DNA from: an uncultured delta proteobacterium
GTDB taxonomy: Bacteria > Bdellovibrionota_C > UBA2361 > CAIXSY01
NCBI GenBank assembly: GCA_903922175.1
Contig: CAIXSY010000324.1
Span: 1-35,183 of the forward strand
Length of the DNA stretch: 35,183 nucleotides
Direction: 5' to 3'
In this document: positions 1 through 7,527 of the stretch, piece after piece
How positions within the stretch are numbered: the first letter of the stretch is position 1
Layout of the letters: every line of letters starts with the position of its first letter
Program-made: the position numbers and the translations under genes
Notes under the pieces: model-generated
The model's database searches: none
The model's input: the letters and a program-made list of their open reading frames with translations, nothing else
Told to the model about the DNA's origin: nothing

Positions 1-1
1 G

Positions 2-154
2 ATTCGGGTCGAGGCCTGGCCGAAGAGTGTTAGGGAGCATCGCGGCCTTTTTCGTCGTGTGGTGGCACCACTGGCACGGCTAAGGTCCTATGCCGCCGAG
101 CGGGGGAAGGCCTGGTTTCAGGGGGCGAAGGCCGCCAAGCTTCTATTCACTTGA
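2..154 (+). CDS. C-terminal fragment of an unidentified protein
   Basis: An open frame enters from the left edge and ends at TGA 152-154, giving 50 residues rich in Arg, Lys and Ala and ending KAAKLLFT. The start lies outside the window. I do not recognise the family; it could be a cytoplasmic tail or the end of an enzyme. It lies upstream of, and on the same strand as, the GHMP-kinase-like ORF, with about 190 bp between them in which I see no gene. The call rests only on an open frame with coding-like composition. Confidence 0.3.
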   Translation: MRVEAWPKSVREHRGLFRRVVAPLARLRSYAAERGKAWFQGAKAAKLLFT

Positions 155-312
155 GGCCGAATCGACATCCATCTCCCCTACTTTGCACTTCACAGGAAAG
201 CCCCTATATTCTCGCCGCATCATTGCGAAGCAGCTCTCTAGCAGGGGCAAGCTAGTCGAGAAGTAATACCTCGACATTTTTATTGATTCTTCTCTCCAAC
301 ACGAGTATAACG

Positions 313-334
313 CTCCAAATTTAGGAATTTGGAG
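313..334 (+). promoter_or_regulatory. RNA hairpin over the Shine-Dalgarno of the next ORF
   Basis: CTCCAAATT at 313-321 pairs perfectly with AATTTGGAG at 326-334 around a 4-nt loop. The 3' arm contains the GGAG of the Shine-Dalgarno GGAGG (331-335), which lies 6 nt before the TTG start at 342. In RNA the ribosome site would be paired, which suggests translational control (for example thermosensitive opening or protein binding). Pairing is seen; function is inference. Confidence 0.45.
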
Positions 335-341
335 GCAGGTT

Positions 342-926
342 TTGCAGTCTGTTCAAGCGGGCCTTCCATGCTCTGAATCATTAGCGGTCTTGGCGCAGCC
401 GCTGGCGAATGGCTGTCCGCTAGATCCGCGTCTTGCAGCAAGTCTTTACCATGCGCTTAGTCAGCGGGTAGCAGTGCTTTCCATCGCGTCGTCCCCCGGC
501 CGCGTCTGTCTAGCGGGCGAAAGCCTAGACTGGATTATTGGCGGCCCCTCAGTTGTCGGTGCCATTGAATTGCGTTTCGATGTCGGCATCGGATTTGCGG
601 GGGAATTTGAGTTGGCCACCGGTGAACCGTTGAATATGCGCCAGTTCTGGCAAGGCTCAACTTCCGGCCCCTCCTCAACAGGCGATACTGCGCTCGGTTT
701 TTTGGGTGGGCTTGGCCCATGTGTCGATACAGCGCTCCAGGCGGGTGCGCCAGGAGCAAAGCTGACCGATTCGGGGATGGGCCGCTGCGTATTTGCGCTA
801 TGCGAAGAAGCTCGGGCAGAGGCGATCGTTCCTGCTCTTAAGAATCTTCCAGTTCAAAGTTGCATATGCTCATTTACCGCGTTGGGCACAGCGCGACATC
901 TAGTACCGCCGCTGGAATTTCAGTAG
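342..926 (+). CDS. Shortened GHMP-kinase-like protein, probably a remnant
   Basis: The 194-aa ORF starts at TTG 342, chosen because GGAGG (331-335) lies 6 nt upstream. Residues about 48-75 (SSPGRVCLAGESLDW) resemble the first motif of GHMP-superfamily sugar kinases (PGRVxLxGEHxDY). Residues about 130-170 (ALQAGAPGAKLTDSGMGRCV) resemble the C-terminal motif (GAxGAKLTGAGGGGCV). GHMP kinases are usually 300-350 aa. Here only about 60 residues separate the two motifs, and the central PxGxGLGSSAA phosphate-binding loop is missing. The ORF is therefore probably the product of an in-frame internal deletion and unlikely to be an active kinase, although its frame and ribosome site are intact. It lies 20 nt upstream of the HAD gene, suggesting a former kinase/phosphatase sugar-phosphate pair. 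Confidence 0.6.
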   Translation: MQSVQAGLPCSESLAVLAQPLANGCPLDPRLAASLYHALSQRVAVLSIASSPGRVCLAGESLDWIIGGPSVVGAIELRFDVGIGFAGEFELATGEPLNMRQFWQGSTSGPSSTGDTALGFLGGLGPCVDTALQAGAPGAKLTDSGMGRCVFALCEEARAEAIVPALKNLPVQSCICSFTALGTARHLVPPLEFQ

Positions 927-946
927 TAATGTCGAGAGGTATCAAT

Positions 947-3589
947 ATGAATCCCAATATCGCATATTCCCCTTTGTCCTCAGGACCCGTAGGGCCTGCA
1001 CCTGCACCACTGGCGCAAGTTCTCAGTAGTCGCTCTTCCGTACGGCGAGCTCACTCCGAGATTCTGGCAGAGAAGATAATATATCTCTTAGAGGCAGGGG
1101 CCAACTTCCTAGGTCATATTCAGTACCCGGTACTGAAGGCTCAAGTCGCAACTCTCGTGCTTGATCAACTTGCAAATACAATTACCTCCGAACTAAAGGC
1201 GGCTCAGCTTGGTCAATTCTGGAATAAATTACTTTCTTCCAAGACACGCGGCGCTGTTGAGGCGATTCAGGCAGCCTTCAATCTCCACGGGGAAGTGCTA
1301 CGTGGCCTTAGAGTAGAGGATCCTAATTTCTTATTTAAGTACCTCCTCTATTCAGAGCTGTTTCGAGGGCGCCTTCCCGTGCCATGCTGTGATTTAAAGG
1401 ATACGCTGGCGGTCTTTACTGATGGTAAAAATAACGGAAGATCTGAAACGTTCCGCGGCGTTCGGGAGAGTATCGAGAGCCTTCTGCGCACCGGACCTTT
1501 TTTCATTATTACCGGTGACACGCACGATACCGTAGTCGAGAAATTCCTTCTTCCTAATAAATGGGTTCGACGGCAGGAGGAAAGTCTTTTCCCAGCCAGT
1601 GTTCATGCCCAGAATCTCTTCTGGCTGCCGCGCACAGGGATGGATGTGGTAAGGTACAACTCAGCACAAGGCGTCTTTGAACGCTCGCTGTTAGTCGGTG
1701 GGATTAAGGATGAGCATGTGGGGCCCCTCAGGGAATTACTGGGGCAGGTTTTTCGAGAACACGAAGTGGCTGACTTTTTTGGGGCTAGAAGTCGCAGCTA
1801 CGAGCATCTCGATGGCTTTCCCCCTGGCTACATCGAGGTGCGCGGCGGAAATGAGCCTAACGACGCTTCGATCTCATTTTTCCCCCCTGGAAAACTCAAA
1901 GATACGGCACGAGGGCGCTTTCGCGCCGATGCGGAGAATCCTGTTTTCCTACATGGGCTAGTTGGCAGGATTAATGACTGCATGCATCGAATGGGCCTTG
2001 ACTACATAGAGGCCAAGCGCGGCGGACTCTCGACTATCGATCTAGTAACCTCCGACAAAGGTCGCGCCTTAGAGTTTGCGCGGCAGCAGTTTCTCGGGCA
2101 GCAAGTTGTTCTAGTTTTCATCGGAGATCGGATCGCCAGCGGTGGAAACGATCTCGAGGCTGCTTCCGTTGCCGATACCTCAGTACAGGTGGGATATGAA
2201 TGGGACAACGATCTTTTGCCTGAAGGGGCGCACATGCTCGTTCGTTCAAAGCGAGTTGCCGCTGAAGGCGGAACCGCAGAATTCTTGCGAACCATAAATC
2301 AGGTGCGCAGGATTGGTCTCACACATATATTGACTCCCAAATATTTCGAACATGACAGTGCGGCGAGTATGCCGGAACACGGGAAAACAAATCGCTGGCC
2401 GGGCGCCTCGCTCAACCTACCACGAGCAATTGAGCGCGACCTACAAGAAATATCAAAAATTAAAAAGGCTCTATTAACGCCCGCCCTCGATACGAGCGAT
2501 CCTGCCACGGCGGCGTTGGCGCGAAATATGCGCGAAGCGGTAACACGCTGTGCTGAAGATCGGGAACTTGCCAGCAAACGAGCCGATGTACAATTAAACA
2601 TTGCGCTATTACGTAGAGTTTGCGCGGGACAGATGCCTGTATTAGCTTGCGATCTCAAAGATACCCTAGGTGTTTTCGATAATCGATCATTCGATTGGTA
2701 CAAAGGCGTCCAACCGGCATTTTTGAGCTCCATTAGTGCGGGTCCAGTGTGCCTAATGACAGGTGATGGGCTAAACAGCCTTACCAAGAATTTTTTACTC
2801 AAAACTGGAATGGCGCGAAGTTCTGGCCCGACGGAAGAAATGGTTTTAGCCGTACAGCCGAGTCTGATGAATTTATATATTGTTACGCGCACCGGGCTCG
2901 ATCTCTCCCGCTTTACTGACATGAATCAGGCTCTTGAACGCACGGGCCTTGTTAGCGGAATCAAATCCGACCACGAGAGCCAGGTGCGCGCTGTTCTCGA
3001 AGATGCGACGAGGTGCTTTAATTGCGCACAGACTTTTAGTGCGTATCATAACATCGAGAATCGGGGGCCGGGCTTTGTCGACATACGGGGAAAAGAGTAT
3101 GGGCGTGACGCTCTCTCCTTTGCTTATTACCCCGCCGGGGTTTTAGTGCGCGATGAGCGCGCAAGATTTCGCGCAGAATTTACCGACAGTACATACTTTC
3201 GCCAATTAACCGACTACATCCGCAATCAATTGAGGGCCGCTGGCCTTCAATATGTCCTTGTACAGCAAGGAGGAATTTCAACTCTCGACCTTACCACCGG
3301 CACTAAGGGCGTGGCATTGGCCAACTTTAAACGAACAATACTCCCCACAGGCTGTTTTGTAGTCTATATCGGAGATACAGTTACAACCAATGGAAATGAT
3401 GGAAGTACAATTGGCACGGCAGAGATTACGGTGCAGGTAGGGCCTGAACGAGATAACGCTATCGCGCCGCCCCCTGGCCACATGCATATTCATGAGGGCG
3501 CAGCCAGCAGTGGAGCTACGGCTCGCACTATCAACTCCGTGCTGCAGGCTCGATGCCTTGCTATGCTCCGTATTTGGTCGCCAAAGTAA
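947..3589 (+). CDS. Tandem HAD-IIB (phosphomannomutase-like) protein with altered catalytic motif
   Basis: 880 aa. I chose ATG 947 because GAGAGG (934-939) lies 7 nt upstream; an in-frame ATG at 929 is possible and longer starts overlap the previous gene. An N-terminal helical part (about 1-140) is followed by two homologous HAD domains. Motif I is CDLKDTL in both (nucleophile-position Asp149 and Asp569). Motif II is IITGD and LMTGD. Motif IV is FIGDRIASGGND (Asp394) and YIGDTVTTNGND (Asp810). Cap-region segments such as YIEVRGG and FVDIRGK, then RGGLSTIDL and QGGISTLDL, recall eukaryotic-type phosphomannomutase (FIEFRNGMLN, GGMISFDV). The usual DxDxT reads DLKDT in both copies, so the acid/base Asp is Lys and an Asp lies one place later. 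The activity is therefore uncertain: phosphatase, mutase or binding protein. No signal peptide or membrane segment is visible. Confidence 0.7.
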   Translation: MNPNIAYSPLSSGPVGPAPAPLAQVLSSRSSVRRAHSEILAEKIIYLLEAGANFLGHIQYPVLKAQVATLVLDQLANTITSELKAAQLGQFWNKLLSSKTRGAVEAIQAAFNLHGEVLRGLRVEDPNFLFKYLLYSELFRGRLPVPCCDLKDTLAVFTDGKNNGRSETFRGVRESIESLLRTGPFFIITGDTHDTVVEKFLLPNKWVRRQEESLFPASVHAQNLFWLPRTGMDVVRYNSAQGVFERSLLVGGIKDEHVGPLRELLGQVFREHEVADFFGARSRSYEHLDGFPPGYIEVRGGNEPNDASISFFPPGKLKDTARGRFRADAENPVFLHGLVGRINDCMHRMGLDYIEAKRGGLSTIDLVTSDKGRALEFARQQFLGQQVVLVFIGDRIASGGNDLEAASVADTSVQVGYEWDNDLLPEGAHMLVRSKRVAAEGGTAEFLRTINQVRRIGLTHILTPKYFEHDSAASMPEHGKTNRWPGASLNLPRAIERDLQEISKIKKALLTPALDTSDPATAALARNMREAVTRCAEDRELASKRADVQLNIALLRRVCAGQMPVLACDLKDTLGVFDNRSFDWYKGVQPAFLSSISAGPVCLMTGDGLNSLTKNFLLKTGMARSSGPTEEMVLAVQPSLMNLYIVTRTGLDLSRFTDMNQALERTGLVSGIKSDHESQVRAVLEDATRCFNCAQTFSAYHNIENRGPGFVDIRGKEYGRDALSFAYYPAGVLVRDERARFRAEFTDSTYFRQLTDYIRNQLRAAGLQYVLVQQGGISTLDLTTGTKGVALANFKRTILPTGCFVVYIGDTVTTNGNDGSTIGTAEITVQVGPERDNAIAPPPGHMHIHEGAASSGATARTINSVLQARCLAMLRIWSPK

Positions 3590-3696
3590 ATATAGCACCT
3601 GCACAAAGTCGGCAGTCTGCCGAAGCGGCCGCGCGGTTTTGTCTGCGAGACCGGCGAAATCTTGACGTGAATCAAAGCCAGCGCCGCGCGCTTCTC

Positions 3697-3712
3697 CCGG
3701 CCTCCCGGCCGG
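3697..3712. other. Small GC-rich hairpin between convergent genes
   Basis: CCGGCC (3697-3702), loop TCCC, GGCCGG (3707-3712). It lies between the HAD gene (stop 3589) and the lipoprotein gene (stop 3740, opposite strand). No T-tract follows on either strand, so it is only a weak candidate bidirectional terminator. Confidence 0.25.
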
Positions 3713-3739
3713 TCCTACGAAAAACAAGTACGTGCGGCA

Positions 3740-4231
3740 CTAGCGGGCAAGAAGCGCTTCGTCAATGCGTCCTTCGCGGATAAAGTAGGCAAAGATCTGA
3801 GCATTGCGCAGTGCCTTGCTGCGCATCAAGGCTTGCTCCTGTAGCGTTTGGTGTTCTTGCTGTAGTGGAAGGCAAGCTACGTGATAGAAGAAGCCCCCCT
3901 TCGATGGAGCGCGAGAAACGCTAAATATGAAGTTGGTGGTCTTGATGGATCGAGTAATCACACCCTGGCGATCGGCAGATAGTAGAGGTGCCCCAGCGCG
4001 TAGATAGTGATTTAGAAATATGTCGGCCCCCTGCTCGGCGTTTCGCGCGTCCGCAAGACCGACAAGAAATTCAAGTGGGGTTCCGATCACATCCTCGGCG
4101 TTCTGGCTAATCTGGTCGTCGATATTGGTGATAGTGCCACGCTCAGATCCGGGCTTAGTAGAGCATCCGCAGGCGATTCCGCTGAGGATGAGTATCGTCA
4201 GTAATGGCGCGGTGAGGCTGCTATGTATCAT
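3740..4231 (-). CDS. Small predicted lipoprotein, unknown function
   Basis: 163 aa from ATG 4231. I chose this start because it gives a classic secretion signal (MIHSSLTAPLLTILILSG) ending in an ACGC stretch where lipidation of a Cys near residue 21-23 is plausible; the -3 residue is not the preferred Leu. The open frame extends 37 codons further upstream, but that sequence has no signal character. The mature part is soluble and mixed: an acidic N-terminal stretch (ITNIDDQISQNAEDVIGTP) and a helical C-terminus (SKALRNAQIFAYFIREGRID). I recognise no domain. It faces the HAD gene convergently and is separated from erpA upstream by a repeat-filled 500-bp gap. Its ribosome site is weak. Confidence 0.55.
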   Translation of the reverse strand: MIHSSLTAPLLTILILSGIACGCSTKPGSERGTITNIDDQISQNAEDVIGTPLEFLVGLADARNAEQGADIFLNHYLRAGAPLLSADRQGVITRSIKTTNFIFSVSRAPSKGGFFYHVACLPLQQEHQTLQEQALMRSKALRNAQIFAYFIREGRIDEALLAR

Positions 4232-4403
4232 GCCTAAGTTATAGGGCAAGCAGCGGAGCGTGTCACCGACAAATTCGAACTGTTGCGGCATCAGGAGTCC
4301 GCCCCTTCCGCTAACGCTCTTACTGTTACCCACAACTTGCAAAGGCTACGGGGGGCAAGACGACTAAGACCGTCGGTTGCGGCCGTAGCTGAAGCTGATG
4401 CTG

Positions 4404-4445
4404 TCAGCTGTCAGCTGATAGCTGATAGCTGATAGCTGATAGCGG
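4404..4445. repeat. Heptanucleotide tandem repeat
   Basis: Six near-identical 7-mers in a row: TCAGCTG twice (4404-4417), ATAGCTG three times (4418-4438), then ATAGCGG (4439-4445). The unit contains the palindrome AGCT, so the array can fold on itself. It lies about 60 bp from the first GTAA-ended element in the same gene-free stretch (4232-4748). Copy-number variation between strains would be expected. Confidence 0.8.
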
Positions 4446-4503
4446 ATTACAGAAGACAGATGGCACGAGCATATCTTCCGTGCGAATACGTGGTCAGTTC
4501 TCC

Positions 4504-4696
4504 GTATCTGCTCAATAACCCCGGGTACTACAGTCTTGGTTCTGGCTTTGGTCCTGGTCTAGCTTCCTGGTCTTTTCCATGGTCTTGGTCGAATAAGCCA
4601 AAAAAATGACCGAGATAAGGACCACAACCAGGGATTACGACCAGGACCAAAACCAAGACCAGCGTAAAGAGCTGCCCACACTTAATGAGCAATTAC
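4504..4696. mobile_element. GTAA-ended palindromic element, copy 1 (MITE-like)
   Basis: Left end GTATCTGCTCAATAACC; right end, read inward on the other strand, GTAATTGCTCATTAAGTG. Flanking octamers are AGTTCTCC (4496-4503) and AGATCTCC (4697-4704), matching 7 of 8, as a target-site duplication would. The 193-bp interior is an imperfect palindrome whose left arm is a degenerate hexamer run (GGTCTT, GGTTCT, GGCTTT, GGTCCT) answered by GACCAGGACC-type words in the right arm. It has no coding capacity. It sits 52 bp downstream of the erpA stop. Ends plus duplication indicate transposition; membership of the IS66 group is inferred from GTAA ends and 8-bp duplications. Confidence 0.85.
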
Positions 4697-4748
4697 AGAT
4701 CTCCCACCTAACGCCGATCAAATGCCAGAGCATCGCGCCAGCGAGGCT

Positions 4749-5129
4749 CTAACTGAATGAGTTTCCGCATCCACACGTACGTTTGGCGTTGGGATTGTTG
4801 AACTTAAAACCCGTGCCATTGAGCCCTGAGACGTAGTCAACAACTGTTCCCTTTAGATACCCGGCACTAATAGGATCAACGTAGATCTTTACGCCGTTAT
4901 AATCGATCTCGATGTCTCCCATCCGAGCCTCTTTATCGAAATCAAGATTGTACTGATAGCCAGAGCAACCTCCACCAACAACAGAGACACGCAGTCCATC
5001 ACCAGGCTGCCCCTCTTGGGCGAGGGCATTTTTTACAGCCTCAACAGCACTATCGGTGAAAAAAACTGGTTTTTCGTCGCTTGCCTCAAATATAGGCGCC
5101 TGTGCTTCCCCGGAAGCCTGATTTTCCAT
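4749..5129 (-). CDS. erpA: Iron-sulfur cluster insertion protein, ErpA/IscA (HesB) family
   Basis: 126 aa. This A-type carrier accepts Fe-S clusters from the scaffold and delivers them to apoproteins in the cytoplasm. The three ligand cysteines are present with family spacing: Cys55 in GGGCSGYQY, then Cys119 and Cys121 in TCGCGNSF. The ERPA/IscA core covers about residues 20-126. The N-terminal 18 residues are a short variable extension. ATG 5129 is preceded by GAGG at 8 nt. No isc or suf genes are adjacent, so it is a stand-alone carrier; choosing ErpA over IscA rests on overall resemblance and lack of an isc operon. A good promoter lies at 5180-5208. Confidence 0.9.
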   Translation of the reverse strand: MENQASGEAQAPIFEASDEKPVFFTDSAVEAVKNALAQEGQPGDGLRVSVVGGGCSGYQYNLDFDKEARMGDIEIDYNGVKIYVDPISAGYLKGTVVDYVSGLNGTGFKFNNPNAKRTCGCGNSFS

Positions 5130-5179
5130 ACGAGATCCTCAATCGGTTGCGTACTCTAATAAAATGCTCAGATATATCT

Positions 5180-5208
5180 AGTCTAAGCATCAATACAGAT
5201 TATGTCAA
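5180..5208 (-). promoter_or_regulatory. Sigma-70 promoter of erpA
   Basis: On the minus strand a perfect -35 TTGACA (5208-5203), a 17-nt spacer and -10 TAGACT (5185-5180, 4/6) lie about 50 bp before the erpA start. The palindrome AGATATATCT follows at the expected transcription start and could be an operator (inference). The divergent peptidase gene shares this intergenic region. Confidence 0.6.
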
Positions 5209-5334
5209 CCTAGTAATGTTATTTTTATACCGCAATTATGTTTTTCGACTACTCCGCCGATATCTCTGTTAGTGGATGGCTCGGCAATTTGCCAAGACAT
5301 TACGGTTTTTTATCGACGGAAGTGGCGATCGATT

Positions 5335-6243
5335 ATGCCCATAAGTGGCAAACAGATTTGTTGGGCAATCCTGGCGCTGATGCTCCAGGTTGTCGCCATT
5401 TCAGCAGATGCCCAAAACACATTTTCGGCAGCCTACAAAGCAAACAGCTCGGCGATTGATGTCATACCGGCGCGATTCGGCTTACGGCCCCATCTTGAAA
5501 ACCTCGTCATCTCCCCCACTCGTCTCGCCGGAGGAAGCGCGCTGACCATAATATCGCCCGAGCGCTGGGAGTCACTGGGGCAGCGAGTCGCGCACATCGT
5601 TGAGGAGCTGCACGGCGAGTACAGCGCAGTATTTGGGAAGATCCCACCATTCGTAGCCACAGTGAGGCTCATGGACCGCGAGGCTTTCCTCATCAAGACC
5701 GGTGCTCCAGCATGGACTAACGCCATCTACTATCGCGGGGAGATTATGATCCCTCTCTCCGATTCAGAAAAACTAGATACTCTGGAGTTGGTCCGCGCCG
5801 TGCGGCATGAATATCTTCATGCGGTTGTGCACTCCCTTTCGAGTGGAAGATGCGCAGGCTGGCTCGATGAGGGCCTCGCCCAATGGGTTGAAGGTGATGA
5901 GAATCCTGCACTAACAATGGCCTTGTCGCGCTGGATCTCCTCGCACCCTCCGGTTGCTCTTTCGGCTCTGCAGGGAGGCTTTACGAAGCTCGAGTCCCAG
6001 ATGGTGCCGGCGGCGTATGCGCAGTCACTTTTCTCAGCAAATCAGATCGTTCAAACCTACGGATTCAAGCCCATTCGGCTCTATTTTGATGCGCTCAAAG
6101 CTGATAAGCCTGCGAAGGAGGCCTTTAGATCAAGTTTTGGCGTAAGTGAAGAGGCTTTTGAGACTAGTCTAGTCGTTTCGCTGGCCGAGTGGCAGAGGCG
6201 TAGGATGGAAAACGTCGTTGCTCTGAATGGTGAGCTCCACTAA
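5335..6243 (+). CDS. Secreted gluzincin metallopeptidase (peptidase MA-like)
   Basis: 302 aa. I chose ATG 5335 because it begins a Sec signal peptide (residues 1-26, hydrophobic ILALMLQVVAISA, cleavage probably after ADA). The longer open frame adds 21 residues before the signal. The zinc motif is HEYLH (His158, Glu159, His162), with a third ligand Glu179 in GWLDEGLAQWVEG, the arrangement of gluzincins of the peptidase MA-like group. A C-terminal helical region contains an F-x-x-S-F-G-V repeat-like end (RSSFGVSEEAFETS) typical of this group. The protein should act in the periplasm or envelope; its substrate is unknown. Its stop overlaps by 4 nt the stop of the convergent AttH-like gene. Confidence 0.75.
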   Translation: MPISGKQICWAILALMLQVVAISADAQNTFSAAYKANSSAIDVIPARFGLRPHLENLVISPTRLAGGSALTIISPERWESLGQRVAHIVEELHGEYSAVFGKIPPFVATVRLMDREAFLIKTGAPAWTNAIYYRGEIMIPLSDSEKLDTLELVRAVRHEYLHAVVHSLSSGRCAGWLDEGLAQWVEGDENPALTMALSRWISSHPPVALSALQGGFTKLESQMVPAAYAQSLFSANQIVQTYGFKPIRLYFDALKADKPAKEAFRSSFGVSEEAFETSLVVSLAEWQRRRMENVVALNGELH

Positions 6244-7334
6244 GGTTTCTCTCTCCCAGCATATCCCGTCATCTCCAAATACCCGATGACATTGCTTCCC
6301 GCTTCGCTTGCTACGGCCCCCTCCCAGTAGGTGGGAGCGACTGCATCGGGAGGGGCAACTATCTCCTGCTCATTCAGCCGTGCACGGATCTGAGTTGAAA
6401 AATTAAGACTCGGGATCTCAATCTTCCATGCGATCGGATAGCGCGCCCTGGTTTTTAAGCTCGTCCAGAAGTCGACCTCTGTCATGCTGAAATCCACAGC
6501 GCTCAATATCTTGGTTGCTTGCGGGGTGCGCACTGTCCCCGAAAGAAAAGGTGCGCTACTCCCCTTCCCGCGGACACGGAAAAGCATAATCTGTTCGTTC
6601 TTTTCGCCGATTAGTCCCACCCAATCCCAACCCTGCTGCTCTGGACTAAGAGCATCGGTCATAAATTCATGGTCCATCCAGGCTAGCCCATGAACATCTT
6701 CGCTCCCCTTAGAGGAGCTAATCCTGCCCGTAAGCGGAATCGCGGGCATCGAATAGTAAAGTGATGCATGTTCAGGCGAAGGACCCTTGCGGCTAAATCC
6801 ACCCTCCCCGTTTAGGAGTGGTGCAATTGAGCGCGCATCGAGGCCTAGGTGAAGCTGAGTCACGTTTGACTCCTCCTGCACCGAGAAGTCTAATTCGTGC
6901 ATCCCAGCGGACTCCCTGGCGCTCCAGAGGTGGTTCCACAGATCGAGCCCCGCAGGCGCAGCCCCGGCGATGGAGATACCACCTCGCGCCCTGCGCTCGG
7001 CGTGAACAAATTTCTGAGTGCCATAGATAGTGGTAAGTGCCGCATGCGCAAGGAAGCTATTATCCCATAACGGGTCCTTGTGCTGCGTCACCTCCCCGCG
7101 ACGAAAAAAGGTTAGCTGAAAACCGTAGCGCGCCGGCGCACGAAAAGGCTCCTCTCCCATGCCCCACAGCTGCCCGGTGTAATACCACCACTCAGTTTCA
7201 TAATTCGAGTGGCTTCCATGATCCCGTGGAAACTGCCAAGCATAGCCAGGCTTGGCGTGGTCGAAACGGGATTGGGCAAAAAGCTCTGCCGTGAAGAAAA
7301 GTCCGATAAGAAAAAGATAGATCAGCTCTCGCAT
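6240..7334 (-). CDS. AttH/CrtC-like secreted lipocalin-type protein
   Basis: 364 aa from ATG 7334, which gives a signal peptide (MRELIYLFLIGLFFTAELFA, cut near AQS). A GTG nine codons upstream is open but adds nothing signal-like. Family hallmarks are WQFPRDHGSH then ETEWWYYTG near the mature N-terminus, and AWMDHEFMTD with GWDWVGL in the second half, matching the CrtC/AttH family (two lipocalin-like domains; often annotated carotenoid 1,2-hydratase). In many genomes this protein is encoded beside an ABC ATPase and an FtsX-type permease. Here those genes lie upstream on the same strand, separated by an unknown gene and a mobile element. A role in envelope lipid or hydrophobic ligand export is more likely than carotenoid chemistry, since no crt genes are seen. 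No strong ribosome site precedes 7334; a GGAGG at 7365-7361 serves a tiny overlapping frame, so coupling is possible. Confidence 0.75.
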   Translation of the reverse strand: MRELIYLFLIGLFFTAELFAQSRFDHAKPGYAWQFPRDHGSHSNYETEWWYYTGQLWGMGEEPFRAPARYGFQLTFFRRGEVTQHKDPLWDNSFLAHAALTTIYGTQKFVHAERRARGGISIAGAAPAGLDLWNHLWSARESAGMHELDFSVQEESNVTQLHLGLDARSIAPLLNGEGGFSRKGPSPEHASLYYSMPAIPLTGRISSSKGSEDVHGLAWMDHEFMTDALSPEQQGWDWVGLIGEKNEQIMLFRVRGKGSSAPFLSGTVRTPQATKILSAVDFSMTEVDFWTSLKTRARYPIAWKIEIPSLNFSTQIRARLNEQEIVAPPDAVAPTYWEGAVASEAGSNVIGYLEMTGYAGREKP

Positions 7335-7527
7335 AGTTCCGGTCCCGGGATAAGCATACACCTCCGCAAGTCGGGGGGCTATGGGACGGGACCTAAGAAT
7401 AAAGAAACACCAAGTATTGCCAGAGTGGAGAAAACACGGCGAGTGAAGGTAGAGCAGTATGCGATTTGGTACCCGGAGAAAGTCGGCAGCGTTTCTACTG
7501 TCTATTGCTTTGAGCGCAAGCTTCTTC

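Noticed and set aside
4404-4445. CRISPR-like array
   Set aside because: The units are 7 bp with no spacers, so this is a simple tandem repeat.
5238-5459. Separate 73-aa gene ahead of the peptidase
   Set aside because: It overlaps the signal peptide region of the peptidase in another frame and has no recognisable features.
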